Of a DNA stretch of 64,000 nt, positions 1-9,115 are shown in pieces. The DNA comes from Podospora pseudoanserina (taxonomy: Eukaryota; Ascomycota; Sordariomycetes; Sordariales; Podosporaceae), in NCBI RefSeq assembly GCF_035222485.1, contig NC_085921.1, forward strand, positions 3,596,001 through 3,660,000, written 5' to 3'. The notes below the pieces were generated by a model, which was given only the letters and a program-made list of their open reading frames with translations, ran no database searches and had not been told where the DNA came from. Both the position numbers and the translations under genes were made by a program. How positions within the stretch are numbered: position 1 is the stretch's first letter; each line of letters starts with the position of its first letter.

Positions 1-95
1 TGGACCCGTTATTGTGTGGAGACTTAGCTATGCCAAGCACTGTCGACGGAGCTTGACAACGAAGCGAGAATGGAGTCAAAAATACAGAAAAAATT

Positions 96-215
96 ACCTA
101 CAACACCGAGGATTCCCCAGTGGTCACCCACCTGAGTACTAGTTCGGCCCTCAACTGTTTAACTAGGGGAGAGCGGACGGGATCCCGTGCTTTCAGTTGG
201 GTATGGTCGTAGGTG
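96..215 (-). rRNA. 5S ribosomal RNA
   Basis: Read on the minus strand this is a full-length 120-nt fungal 5S rRNA. It begins ACCTACGACCATACCC and ends GGTGTTGTAGGT, and these ends pair as helix I. The internal block with GGGATCCCGTCCGCTCTCCC and the GGTGGGTGACCAC loop region match the Neurospora-type 5S sequence I know. A T-rich run just beyond the 3' end (complement of 84-93) would serve as the RNA polymerase III terminator. The gene stands alone, about 410 bp upstream of the divergent NAM2 gene, as expected for the dispersed 5S genes of filamentous ascomycetes. End positions are set by the terminal helix and may be off by a base or two. Confidence 0.93.
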
Positions 216-628
216 TTGGAGGGTGGTGTGAGTTGAGATTATATCGTATGAGCTGGGATCTCACGTAGCACACAAACGACCAGTCTATCCAGATCTTGTC
301 TTTTGCTGAGGAATGTGAAAGCAAATTATTAAAGATGCAATTAATGGCCAAATCCATACAAAGTGTGACAGATAACACAATTCTCCTAGCAGTTCCTCCA
401 ACGGTCTTTGACGTCGGCAAACGCCGTTGAGATTTCTCACTGCCGGGCCCGATCTGGGGCGCCAAGACATCGACGAATCCCCACTTATTTTTTCTAGCTG
501 CCCCCTGCAGGCAGAGAGAGCTCCTGCAGCTCTGAGCAATCGCTTCCAGGCGCAAGAGAGCTTGAAGAAGCTCTCACAACTTCTGACTTCTCTCTAATCT
601 TTTGACCCACCAACGATGTGATAGCAAA
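216..628. other. Spacer between 5S rRNA and NAM2
   Basis: Presumed 5' flank and leader of NAM2. Minus-strand open frames here (for example 193-555) run into the 5S gene, resemble no family I know and are not called. No repeat or tRNA was seen. Confidence 0.5.
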
Positions 629-3536
629 ATGACCGTGATCTACGGGAGGTCAATCGGCCGCGCTCTGCCCAGGCTGGGCGCTCTTCGTTCCGTTCTCTCA
701 TGCTCTCGTTTTGGGGATGATATTCGATACCTCAGCATCACGGCCCATAGATACGCCAACAGCGATGCCAAACTGGACTTGCCAGCTTTGGATCAGAAAT
801 GGCGGCAGAGATGGGCAGCTTTGAAGAGCACCAAGACCAGCGACGGAGCTGAAAAGAAATATGTCCTTCCCATGTTTCCATATCCTTCGGGGTATTTACA
901 TCTGGGGCACCTCCGCGTCTACACCATTGCCGATGTTGTCGCCAGGTTTCACTCCCTTCGAGGACATGATGTCTTGCTACCAATGGGATGGGATGCCTTT
1001 GGACTTCCGGCCGAAAATGCCGCTATCGAGAGAGGCATTGACCCGGCCACCTGGACCAAGTCCAACATTGCCAAGATGAAGGAACAGCTCGACGTCATGA
1101 ATGGATCCTGGGACTGGTCTCGCGTACGTTTGCACCTAGCCTTGAACCCGGCCACCTGGCTGACATGACTACCCTTCCCCCCAGGAACTGGCAACCTGTG
1201 ACCCAAGCTTCTACAAACACACCCAAAAAATCTTCCTCCTCCTCCGCGAGCAAGGCCTAGCCTACCAAGACGAAGCAGAAGTCAACTACGACCCCGTCGA
1301 CAAAACCGTCCTCGCTAACGAGCAAGTCGACTCCAACGGCTGCTCCTGGCGTTCCGGCGCCAAAGTCGAAAAGCGGAAACTAAAACAATGGTTCCTCCGC
1401 ATCTCCCAATTCAGAGACTCCCTCCTCCAAGAGCTCGAAATCCTCAGCAAAGACAACAACTGGCCCGAGCGAGTCCTAACCATGCAAAAGAACTGGCTAG
1501 GCAAATCCACCGGCGCAACCATCAAGTTCCCCCTCATGGCCTTTGAGCACATCACCCACTCCGCCATCGAGGTCTTCACCTCCCGCCCCGACACCCTCTT
1601 CGGAGTCCAGTACCTCGCCCTCGCTTCCACCCACCCAGTCGTAGCCCAGTTAGCAGTTAAAGACCCAGAACTGCAAGCGTTTCTAGATATCCTCCCCGGT
1701 TTACCCCCCGACTCCAAAGTCGGCTACCTCCTCCCCCACATCCGCGGGGTAAACCCCCTAGCCTATCACGACGAGACCCCCGAAGCGACAAAGAGGTCTA
1801 TCCCCATCTACGTCGCCCCCTACGTCCTAGGTGACTACGGCGAGGGCGCCGTCATGGGCGTTCCCGCCCACGATGTCAGGGATCACTCGTTTTGGAAAAC
1901 GCACCACAAAGACGAGCCAGTCCGGTTCGTCCTTGCCGCGTCGGAGGATGAGTCCACCACCGCCATGCCAAACGAGCCTTTTATCGACCACGGCGTTATG
2001 ACCGCCCACAGTGGTCTCTTCAAGGGTCGTTCCTCTCAGGAAGCAGGTGAGATGCTCGTGCGTATTCTTGAAGAGGCTGAACTGGCCAAGCCGGTGGAGA
2101 AGTGGCGGTTGAGGGATTGGTTGGTCAGCAGGCAGAGGTACTGGGGGACGCCGATCCCGATTATTCACTGCGGTTCTTGCGGTGCGGTGCCCGTTCCGGA
2201 GGAGGAGCTACCGGTAGAATTGCCAGAGGTGGATGAGCACTGGGCTGGAAAAAAGACGGGTAACCCGCTTGAGACGCTGGAGGAGTGGGTGAATACGTCT
2301 TGTCCTCAATGCCACGGCCCGGCGAGGAGGGATACGGACACGATGGATACGTTTGTTGATTCGAGCTGGTATTTTGCGAGGTTTATCGACCCGCACAATG
2401 ATGAGGTGCCGTTTTCGAGGGAAAAGGCAAGAAAGATGCTGCCTGTTGATCTCTACATTGGCGGGATTGAGCACGCCATCTTGCACCTTTTGTACTCGAG
2501 GTTTATTTACAAGTTTCTCATGGGTTCGACGCTGGTTGGGGAGACGGAAGGGGTGCAGGAGCCGTTCAAGCGGTTGATTACACAGGGGATGGTGCACGGC
2601 AAGACGTACACTGACCCTGCCACGGGGAAATTCCTCAAGCCTGACGAGGTTGATCTCACTGATCCGGCCAGACCGAGGGTTGTGAGGACGGGGGAGGTGG
2701 CGGGGGTGAGTTATGAGAAGATGTCCAAGAGCAAGTACAATGGTGTTGATCCTACCGATGTGATCAACTTGCACGGCGCGGATGCGACAAGGGCGCACAT
2801 GCTTTTCCAGGCGCCGGTTAGTGAGGTGCTGGATTGGGATGGGAACAAGATTGTGGGGGTTACGAGGTGGTTGGGGAGGATTTGGGAGCTTGTTCAGCGG
2901 GTTTCGACTATCTCATCATCGGCCTCGGTGAGGGAGTTTTTTGAGCAAGAAGCGGCTAGATTGGGAACGATGAAGGAAAAGGAACTCCAACAGTGGGATA
3001 AAGCTGCGAGGGTGTGGAGGGAGGTGCAAAAGACTGTTGAGAGTGTGACGGGGTCGTACGAAAAGGTTTACGCGCTGAACACGGTGGTGTCGGATTTGAT
3101 GATTTTGACGAATGTGATTGTCGAGGAGGAGAAGGGCGTGCCGGATGGGGTGAAGAGGGAGGCGGTGGAGGGGTTGGTGAGGATGATGGCGCCGATTACG
3201 CCTGCTTTTGCGGAGGAGTGCTGGGCTGTTCTTCATCCTGGTGAGACGTCGATTTTTAAGAGTGAGAAGGGGAGGTTTCCGGTCGCGGATGGGACGGTGG
3301 ATTTGCTGCAGCCGAGGAAGCAGGTTTGTGCGGTGCAGGTGAATGGGAGGTTGAAGTTTGCGGCCGAGATTGCGGTACCGCCTGAGGGGTTGGGAGAGGA
3401 GGAGAGGAGGGAGTGGGTTGTTGGGGAGGTCCTGAAGACGGAGGAGGGGAGGAAGAAGTTTGAGGGTGTTGATGTTGGAAAAGCAAAGAAGGTGGTGGTG
3501 GTCAAGGGTGGGAAGTTGGTGAACTTCGTCATGTGA
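629..3536 (+). CDS. NAM2: Mitochondrial leucyl-tRNA synthetase
   Basis: Class Ia leucyl-tRNA synthetase that charges mitochondrial tRNA-Leu; the ortholog of yeast NAM2 and Neurospora leu-5. Exons are 629-1123 and 1185-3536 (948 aa) with a 61-nt GTACGT...CCCAG intron; the splice joins NGSWDWSR to [10 protein letters not shown] in frame. The HIGH-type motif reads HLGH near residue 91 within [15 protein letters not shown], and the KMSKS loop is intact near residue 678. The editing (CP1) domain and a short C-terminal domain lie around them. The bacterial-type architecture and an Arg/Ser-rich N-terminus ([20 protein letters not shown]) point to the mitochondrial enzyme. Translation is placed at the ATG at 629; the frame is open upstream to about 602 but without an ATG. 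The coding strand turns from C-rich to G-rich near 1900-2060. Confidence 0.97.
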
Positions 3537-4222
3537 TGTGGGATGAAAAAGATGACTTGTATTTTTATTGTATTGATCGAGTGGTAAACACCAAAATAAA
3601 TGAGCGATAGATTATGATCATTCCTTGGTCTTTCTTCTCCTGGGTGTAGAGGAAGCAAAAAGCTCACCGGCCAGCTACGAAACCCTCGGTAGGGTTTGCT
3701 TCGCGGTTGGGTGGAGGGGGTTGGTCGATATCCTTGAAGGCCATCTTGAGAGACAGGGCCTCACTGAGGAATCGAACTCAGGCGTCCACGGAGCCCTGTT
3801 TCCAGGGGGCATTGTTCGTTGCCTGATCCGGGCCACCTATGTCTTAGCCGCTGAGCCATCTGACCATTCCAGTTACCAGATGAGTGCGTAGGTGGTTCTT
3901 GGAAGGAGCATGGTTAACCTAATATATAAACCATGGGTTGCTCCTGCCTGCTCTTGCTCTTGCTCTTGCCGTGAGGCATGGGGTGTTTCTGAGGAAGGTG
4001 CGACTTCCATGACCTTGGGAGCAAGTGCCACGATGGCTACCTTCCGTGATACCCTCCAGTCCTGGAAGGAAGTCCACCGCAGATTGAGGAAATGAGGAGG
4101 TTAAGTATAAACAACCGGTTTGCGATCATCATTTTGACTTTTCTGGAACGAGATCGGATGGTGGGATTAACACTTCAACAAACCACACTACACCACCACT
4201 CAAACCACCCCCAGCGGTCTTG
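3537..4222. other. Spacer between convergent NAM2 and MTQ1
   Basis: Intergenic DNA between two convergent 3' ends. It holds the tRNA-like sequence described separately (3757-3865) and a short perfect inverted repeat AAACCCT-CGGT-AGGGTTT near 3679-3696. No coding frame is supported. Confidence 0.5.
3757..3865 (-). pseudogene. tRNA-like relic with A-box and B-box
   Basis: On the minus strand there is an A-box match TGGCTCAGCGG (3848-3858) and a B-box match GAGTTCGATTCC (3768-3779), spaced about 75 nt apart as in an intron-containing tRNA. The putative acceptor ends GGTCAGA and TGAGGCC pair at only five of seven positions including one wobble. The D-stem is imperfect, the T-loop appears one base too long, and no T-run terminator follows. 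A perfect hairpin CCCTG-GAAA-CAGGG sits in the middle. I read it as a decayed tRNA gene or the tRNA-derived head of a SINE; a divergent functional intron-bearing tRNA cannot be excluded. Confidence 0.4.
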
Positions 4223-5301
4223 TCAACAATCCTTCCTCCAAAAATACACCCCCCTCCCATTTCCCCTCCCCTTCACCTCGACCTCCTCCCCATTATTCCT
4301 CAGCGATATCCTCTCCTTTTCCTCCCCCTCGGGATTATCCCTCCAAATCTCCACAGTCCCCGCATAATTCTTCAGCTCCCCTCCCGTAACAACCATCTCC
4401 GCCACCCTCCTCGCCTGCTCTACATCCCCCACCTCAAAAAGCACCCTTTTCGGCTGGAGGACACTCACAATCTCGAGCAACCTTGCATAAAACACATCCT
4501 CCGGCAGGCAATCATACCCTTTTCCTAGGTTCACATCCGGAACAAGAGCGAGTTTAGGCTCGTATAACCGGACAGAACGTTCAGTGTTTTTGTTGAAGCC
4601 AGCGGGGGAGATGTAAGGGGGATTTGATGTCAGGATGTCCAACTCTCCCGGGGAAAAGGGGAGGGAAGAGAGGGAGGAAGAAGAAAAAATGTCGGATTTG
4701 GTAAAGGTTATGCTTTTGGAGGCGGAAAGGGGGAGGTGGGAGAGGGAGATGTTGTGGGAGAGGTTTTGGCGGGAGAGGGAGATGGCGAGGGGGGAGATGT
4801 CGACTCCGAGGGTTTGGCTGGTGGACGGGAGGAGGGAGGCTATCAAAAGGGGGATGCAGCCTGTTCCTGTGCAGAGGTCGAGGATTTTGAGGGGGGAGGA
4901 CGAAAAGGGGAGGAGGGTGGTGAGGTGGGTTATTATGGATTCGGTTTCTGGTCTGGTCATTTAAGGTGGGTTAGTTTGGATATAAGTACCAAGGAAGATG
5001 GAAGGGTGAAGAGGGCATACCGTGGGATGAGAACACCTGGTTTGCAGAGGATATCAAGGGGGCCAAAGGGTTGGTTGCCGAGGATGTATTGTAATGGTAT
5101 CCCCTTTTCCCGCTTGAGGCAGGCTTGCCATATCCCAAGCTTTCGGGGCACGAGGGAATCGGTTGAGTTGACGTGCTCTTTTATCCAGCGGAGTTCGTTG
5201 GCGGTTGAGTCGAGGGTTCGGCAGACGGGCAGAAGCAGGGGGGCAAAGGGTGATATTTGCTTCCGGGCTTGTCGAAATAGAGATGGTGCGAGTCGGGGCA
5301 T
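4223..5301 (-). CDS. MTQ1: Mitochondrial release factor N5-glutamine methyltransferase
   Basis: PrmC/HemK-family SAM-dependent methyltransferase, expected to methylate the GGQ glutamine of the mitochondrial class I release factor. Exons on the minus strand are 5301-5021 and 4952-4223 (336 aa); the 68-nt intron starts GTATGC. Splicing restores the family signature IPRPETE exactly across the junction, a strong check on the model. The SAM-binding motif DLCTGTGC lies near residue 119, and the catalytic SNPPYIS motif near residue 203. The N-terminus (MPRLAPSLFRQARKQ) is basic and suits mitochondrial import. It diverges from AIM32 over a 427-bp spacer. The sense strand is C-rich at first and G-rich after about 4600. 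Confidence 0.94.
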
Positions 5302-5728
5302 TTTGATCTTGGGTGTGTTGGTGAGATAGATATCGTGATTTGGGCTGAGATGAGAACTGACATGAGTGAGCTGCTGGTGAGGTGAGAGGAAGAGTTTTGA
5401 GCTACCAACCCCGGAATCGGTGATGGTATTTCAGAACCAGTAATGAGATTTTTGAGTAAATGACTACATTCAACAGTTTCAAAAGCACCTTTTTGGTTGT
5501 TTACACATGTTGAGATTAAGCTGTATCCTAGTGAAGTGAAATATTGTACTATCGGGTCTTCGTGTATATGCATACCCTGATAGCACCGAAACCTTTGGTT
5601 CACAAGAACTTGGATATGATTACGAATATACTTGAGACATAATCCACCAAGGAGCTCTCTGTCATCATGCAACTACAAACTGCGTCTTACCAGCCAAGAC
5701 GTCCAACCCGCCCAGTCATTCCTTCGCC
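5302..5728. promoter_or_regulatory. Divergent promoter region MTQ1/AIM32
   Basis: 427-bp spacer between two genes transcribed away from each other, both for mitochondrial proteins, so it presumably carries both promoters. No specific element was recognised. Confidence 0.45.
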
Positions 5729-6857
5729 ATGATACTGCAACGAGTAGCTCAAGTGTGCGCCAGACCAATAACCCTAAGAGGGTTTGCGACCAAAGCGAAG
5801 TCACCACCATCATTCCCGACAACGCCGACATGTCCCTCGCCAACATGTGCATGCGCACCCACCCCCGAGTTCCCTGAGGGGTTTGAAATTGACCACAAGA
5901 CAAATATCAATGGACTGATTTCCAACTACGCGCAACATGTCCTGGTTTGCACGGGCAAAGACGACTGGCCGTCCCGCATTGAGGACGACAACAGTGGTGA
6001 TAACCTCGCTGCTGACCTGCGTGAGTTAGTTGGACGTGGGGGTCAGTTCAATGATGTATTCCCCCCCCCACCCTTTTGAGCCTCACACTTGCACGCTGAT
6101 ATTAACCATCGTCACAACATAGCCGTTCCATAATATCTCAGTCCTCAACGCTTCATTCCCCTCATCGCCTGCTCCCAAATCACGGCCTGAGTTGCAGACC
6201 ACGTCAGCTTACCTCCTCCCTTCATTCAAGTATGTCCCTTGGCTACCGCGAGTCTCATTTGACAGCGTTGAGGCACTGGTGAGGGGCTATCTCCTCCCTG
6301 AAAAGCTGCATCCATTGCATGACGGGCTGTCACCCATTCACCGAGACCGTCTACTTCGCAAAGCCGCCTATCAAAACGCTCTGTACGGTGTCAAGGACGT
6401 CGATGAGGTTGTGGTGCTCATCTGTGGACATGGAGGGCGGGATCAGAGGTGTGGTGCTTATGGGCCACTGCTGAGAGGCGAGTTTGAGAAACGACTGCCT
6501 GAGAAGGGCATCGAGGTGGTTACAGGGCCGGTGGAGGTGGAGGTGGACGAGACAGTTCAGGCCCTGGAAGACGGGGAAGGGAAGAAGGACGAAAGAGCCA
6601 AGACGGCGGCCAGAATTGGCTTGATCAGTCATATTGGTGGACATAAGTTTGCGGGCAATGTCATAATTTATATACCTCCAAACCAGACAACCAAGGATGG
6701 GGCGCGGCATCCGTTGGCTGGTCATGGGATCTGGTATGGGAGGGTTGAGCCGAGACATATTGAGGGCATCGTGGAGGAGACAATATTGCAGGGAAAGGTG
6801 GTAGAAGAGCTCTTTAGGGGAGGTATCACTCAGGATGGAAAGATTCTGCGACTTTGA
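5729..6857 (+). CDS. AIM32: Aim32-type thioredoxin-like [2Fe-2S] ferredoxin
   Basis: Member of the Apd1/Aim32 (sucrase/ferredoxin-like) family; yeast Aim32 is a mitochondrial Fe-S redox protein. Exons 5729-6055 and 6123-6857 (353 aa) flank a 67-nt intron with the weak donor GTATTC. The splice joins GRGGQFND to PFHNISVLNASF, the usual continuity in the family. The cluster ligands are visible: CGHGGRDQRC (C-x8-C, about residues 209-218) and HIGGH (H-x3-H, near residue 278), followed by KFAGNVIIYIP. The N-terminus (MILQRVAQVCARPITLRGFA) looks like a targeting peptide and is followed by a Cys cluster TCPSPTCACAP. CYC2 follows 214 bp downstream on the same strand. Confidence 0.92.
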
Positions 6858-7071
6858 TGTGGCAGAGCTGGTAAGGTAGTCCGTAGATATAGTGGCTGCA
6901 TATGACAGTTTCCATTGTCGGGGTCTAGAATCGGATAGGTGCATATGCACGGACCCTTTTTCATTCTGGCCCCCATCTTCCATTGACACTCACCTCGCTT
7001 GGTCTTTGGTTCTTGGACCTTCTCCCGGATACAGAAAACAACTTTACTGTACACGATCTTATGCCCTGGAG

Positions 7072-8814
7072 ATGTCTGGAAGACTCGTCTCATCGGGCAT
7101 ACGCCTGCCAAAACACGTTGCTGGAGATGGGAGACTCAACCTCATGAAGATCTCGCTCTCATCACATGCTCAGCGACAGGCATTACAAAGAATATACACG
7201 CAAAGGTCCCAGCATCGCCAATTTCATGTCTCACCTTCTCAGGCAGCAAAATCTAGATTTGACTCCCCCAAGTCGGAGAAAGATGAATCCAGATTCGCCG
7301 CTGCCAAATCGAAGAAAAATACTCCAAAATCAACCCCAGAGCCAAACGCAGCCCAAGACCAGGAGGAGCCACGCGTCACCAGGAAGGAGGTGAAGCGAGA
7401 GCGAACGAAAATACTCCTAGAACAACGGGAACAAAGAATCCGAGAGCTAGAAGCACAAGAGAAAGAAAGACTAGAACAGGAAAAACAAGAGGAAGAGAGA
7501 GCGGAACAGGAGAGGCAAGAGCTCAAACGACTGGTCAAGGAACAACTAGGCCTAGAAACAGAAAACCCAGCAAAAGAGGAGAAGAGCCGGTCAGAGCAGA
7601 GTTCGAATGTCGTCCGCAACATTTTCTTTTCCGGAGTTGCCTCGGCCGGTGCCCTCGTCTTATGGGAGATGTGGAGGTTTGCTTACAGCACCGAGCCACT
7701 CAACGACCAGAAGTTTTCACCATTTGAGATTGTTGACCGGCAACAAGTGTCCCCTACGGCCTTTATCGTCACCGTCAAGCCGGTTGTATCACGCCTGGGC
7801 GGTCTCGCCAGCCAGTGGAAGCTGGCATGGCTCGAGACACTCCAGCACAAACTTGCGTGGGAGGGTACCTGGGCTGTTGAGATCAAACAGCCCGAACTCC
7901 AAGTCGCGCGGGATTACACCCCCTTGCCGGAGCTGGATGTGCTTAGTGCTACAAACGATTACGACACTCACGGCCGTATCGAACTCTTCCAGCTGCTCAA
8001 GGGTCTCTTCTCCCCACAACAATCCATCCCCACGTTCAAGTTCCTGATCAGGAGAACAGAAGGCGGGGAGGTGAGCAGCTGGCTAAGCCGTAGAAAAGTG
8101 GGGGACACCATTGAACTACGCGGACCACACCAGAGCTTCAATGTCGTCGCCCGGGCGGGGTACAAGGAAGCGGAAGAGCCCAAAAGGGTCGTGTTTCTCG
8201 CCGGCGGAACAGGCATAGCACCAGCCCTCCAAGCAGCCGGGAGCCTCTTCCGGGAACACGGACAAACCTTGAAGAAAATGCCCCAATTCGACATTATATG
8301 GGCCAACCGGTCAAAAGAGGACATCAAGACCGACAACCCTGTCATTGAGCTTCTCGAGAAACTGAAGGAAATGTCTCGGGGGAAGATCAACTATGTTTGC
8401 GTTGTGGATGAGGAGAGGAGATTCATCACCGCGAATGATATCGTCGCCAAGACGCAAATCACACCGCCGCGAAAGTCATGGTTTTGGAATTCTTCAAAGG
8501 CCGAATCAACCCCGTCAAAAGAAGACGTCAACTGCTACTACCACTCCTCAAAACACCTGATCACTTCTGCGGGTGAGGACTATGAGAAGGTTGATGGGGA
8601 GAACCCACGACGGCAGTGCGCCTGCCCTGTTGGAAGGCCGAGCTTTAAGAATCTGCTTATGGTGTCTGGGCCCGAGGGTTTCAACAATTACTTTGCTGGA
8701 CCAAAGTATTGGGCTGACGGCAAGGAGAGGCAGGGCCCGGTTGGGGGTGTTATTGGGGAGTTGGCGAAGAAGTACCCAAGTTTGGCGAGCGATTGGCTTG
8801 TGTTGAAGTTGTAA
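7072..8814 (+). CDS. CYC2: Cytochrome c import factor CYC2, FAD/NAD(P)H oxidoreductase
   Basis: Ferredoxin-NADP reductase-type flavoprotein of the Cyc2 family, an inner-membrane protein that reduces heme for cytochrome c maturation. The start at 7072 gives 580 aa and a basic, Ser-rich N-terminus; the frame is open upstream to 6892, so the start is not certain. A Lys/Glu/Gln-rich coiled-coil stretch (about residues 105-180) precedes a probable membrane segment (NIFFSGVASAGALVLWEMW). The flavin motif RDYTPL lies near residue 280 and the pyridine nucleotide loop GGTGIAPALQ near 378. The C-terminus ends in VGGVIGELAKKYPSLASDW, typical of the family. No intron is needed. Confidence 0.9.
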   Translation: MSGRLVSSGIRLPKHVAGDGRLNLMKISLSSHAQRQALQRIYTQRSQHRQFHVSPSQAAKSRFDSPKSEKDESRFAAAKSKKNTPKSTPEPNAAQDQEEPRVTRKEVKRERTKILLEQREQRIRELEAQEKERLEQEKQEEERAEQERQELKRLVKEQLGLETENPAKEEKSRSEQSSNVVRNIFFSGVASAGALVLWEMWRFAYSTEPLNDQKFSPFEIVDRQQVSPTAFIVTVKPVVSRLGGLASQWKLAWLETLQHKLAWEGTWAVEIKQPELQVARDYTPLPELDVLSATNDYDTHGRIELFQLLKGLFSPQQSIPTFKFLIRRTEGGEVSSWLSRRKVGDTIELRGPHQSFNVVARAGYKEAEEPKRVVFLAGGTGIAPALQAAGSLFREHGQTLKKMPQFDIIWANRSKEDIKTDNPVIELLEKLKEMSRGKINYVCVVDEERRFITANDIVAKTQITPPRKSWFWNSSKAESTPSKEDVNCYYHSSKHLITSAGEDYEKVDGENPRRQCACPVGRPSFKNLLMVSGPEGFNNYFAGPKYWADGKERQGPVGGVIGELAKKYPSLASDWLVLKL

Positions 8815-9115
8815 TCAAGCAGGATCACGTAACCTTGGATCAGGTTATATGCCATGTAGGAGGTACGTAGAGGGGCCAGCAAGAGACTTTTGGTTTGAGT
8901 GGCGGACCAGAAAGAATCTAATGCTAGATATTGTTTGTTGAGCACCAGTCACCACAGCATGGCCATGAAATTCTAACGAGTAGAACATGAAGAGAAACTT
9001 CCTAGCTATTTAGGAACCTTTTCTCCCCACATAAACGCCATCCAATGCAGTTAAATAGGTAAATGACAAAGCCCGCACCAACCACACATGCTTCTTCATT
9101 CCTATCTTCCCCCCT
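8815..9115. other. Short convergent spacer CYC2/NEO1
   Basis: About 300 bp between converging stop codons. Nothing recognisable. Confidence 0.5.
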
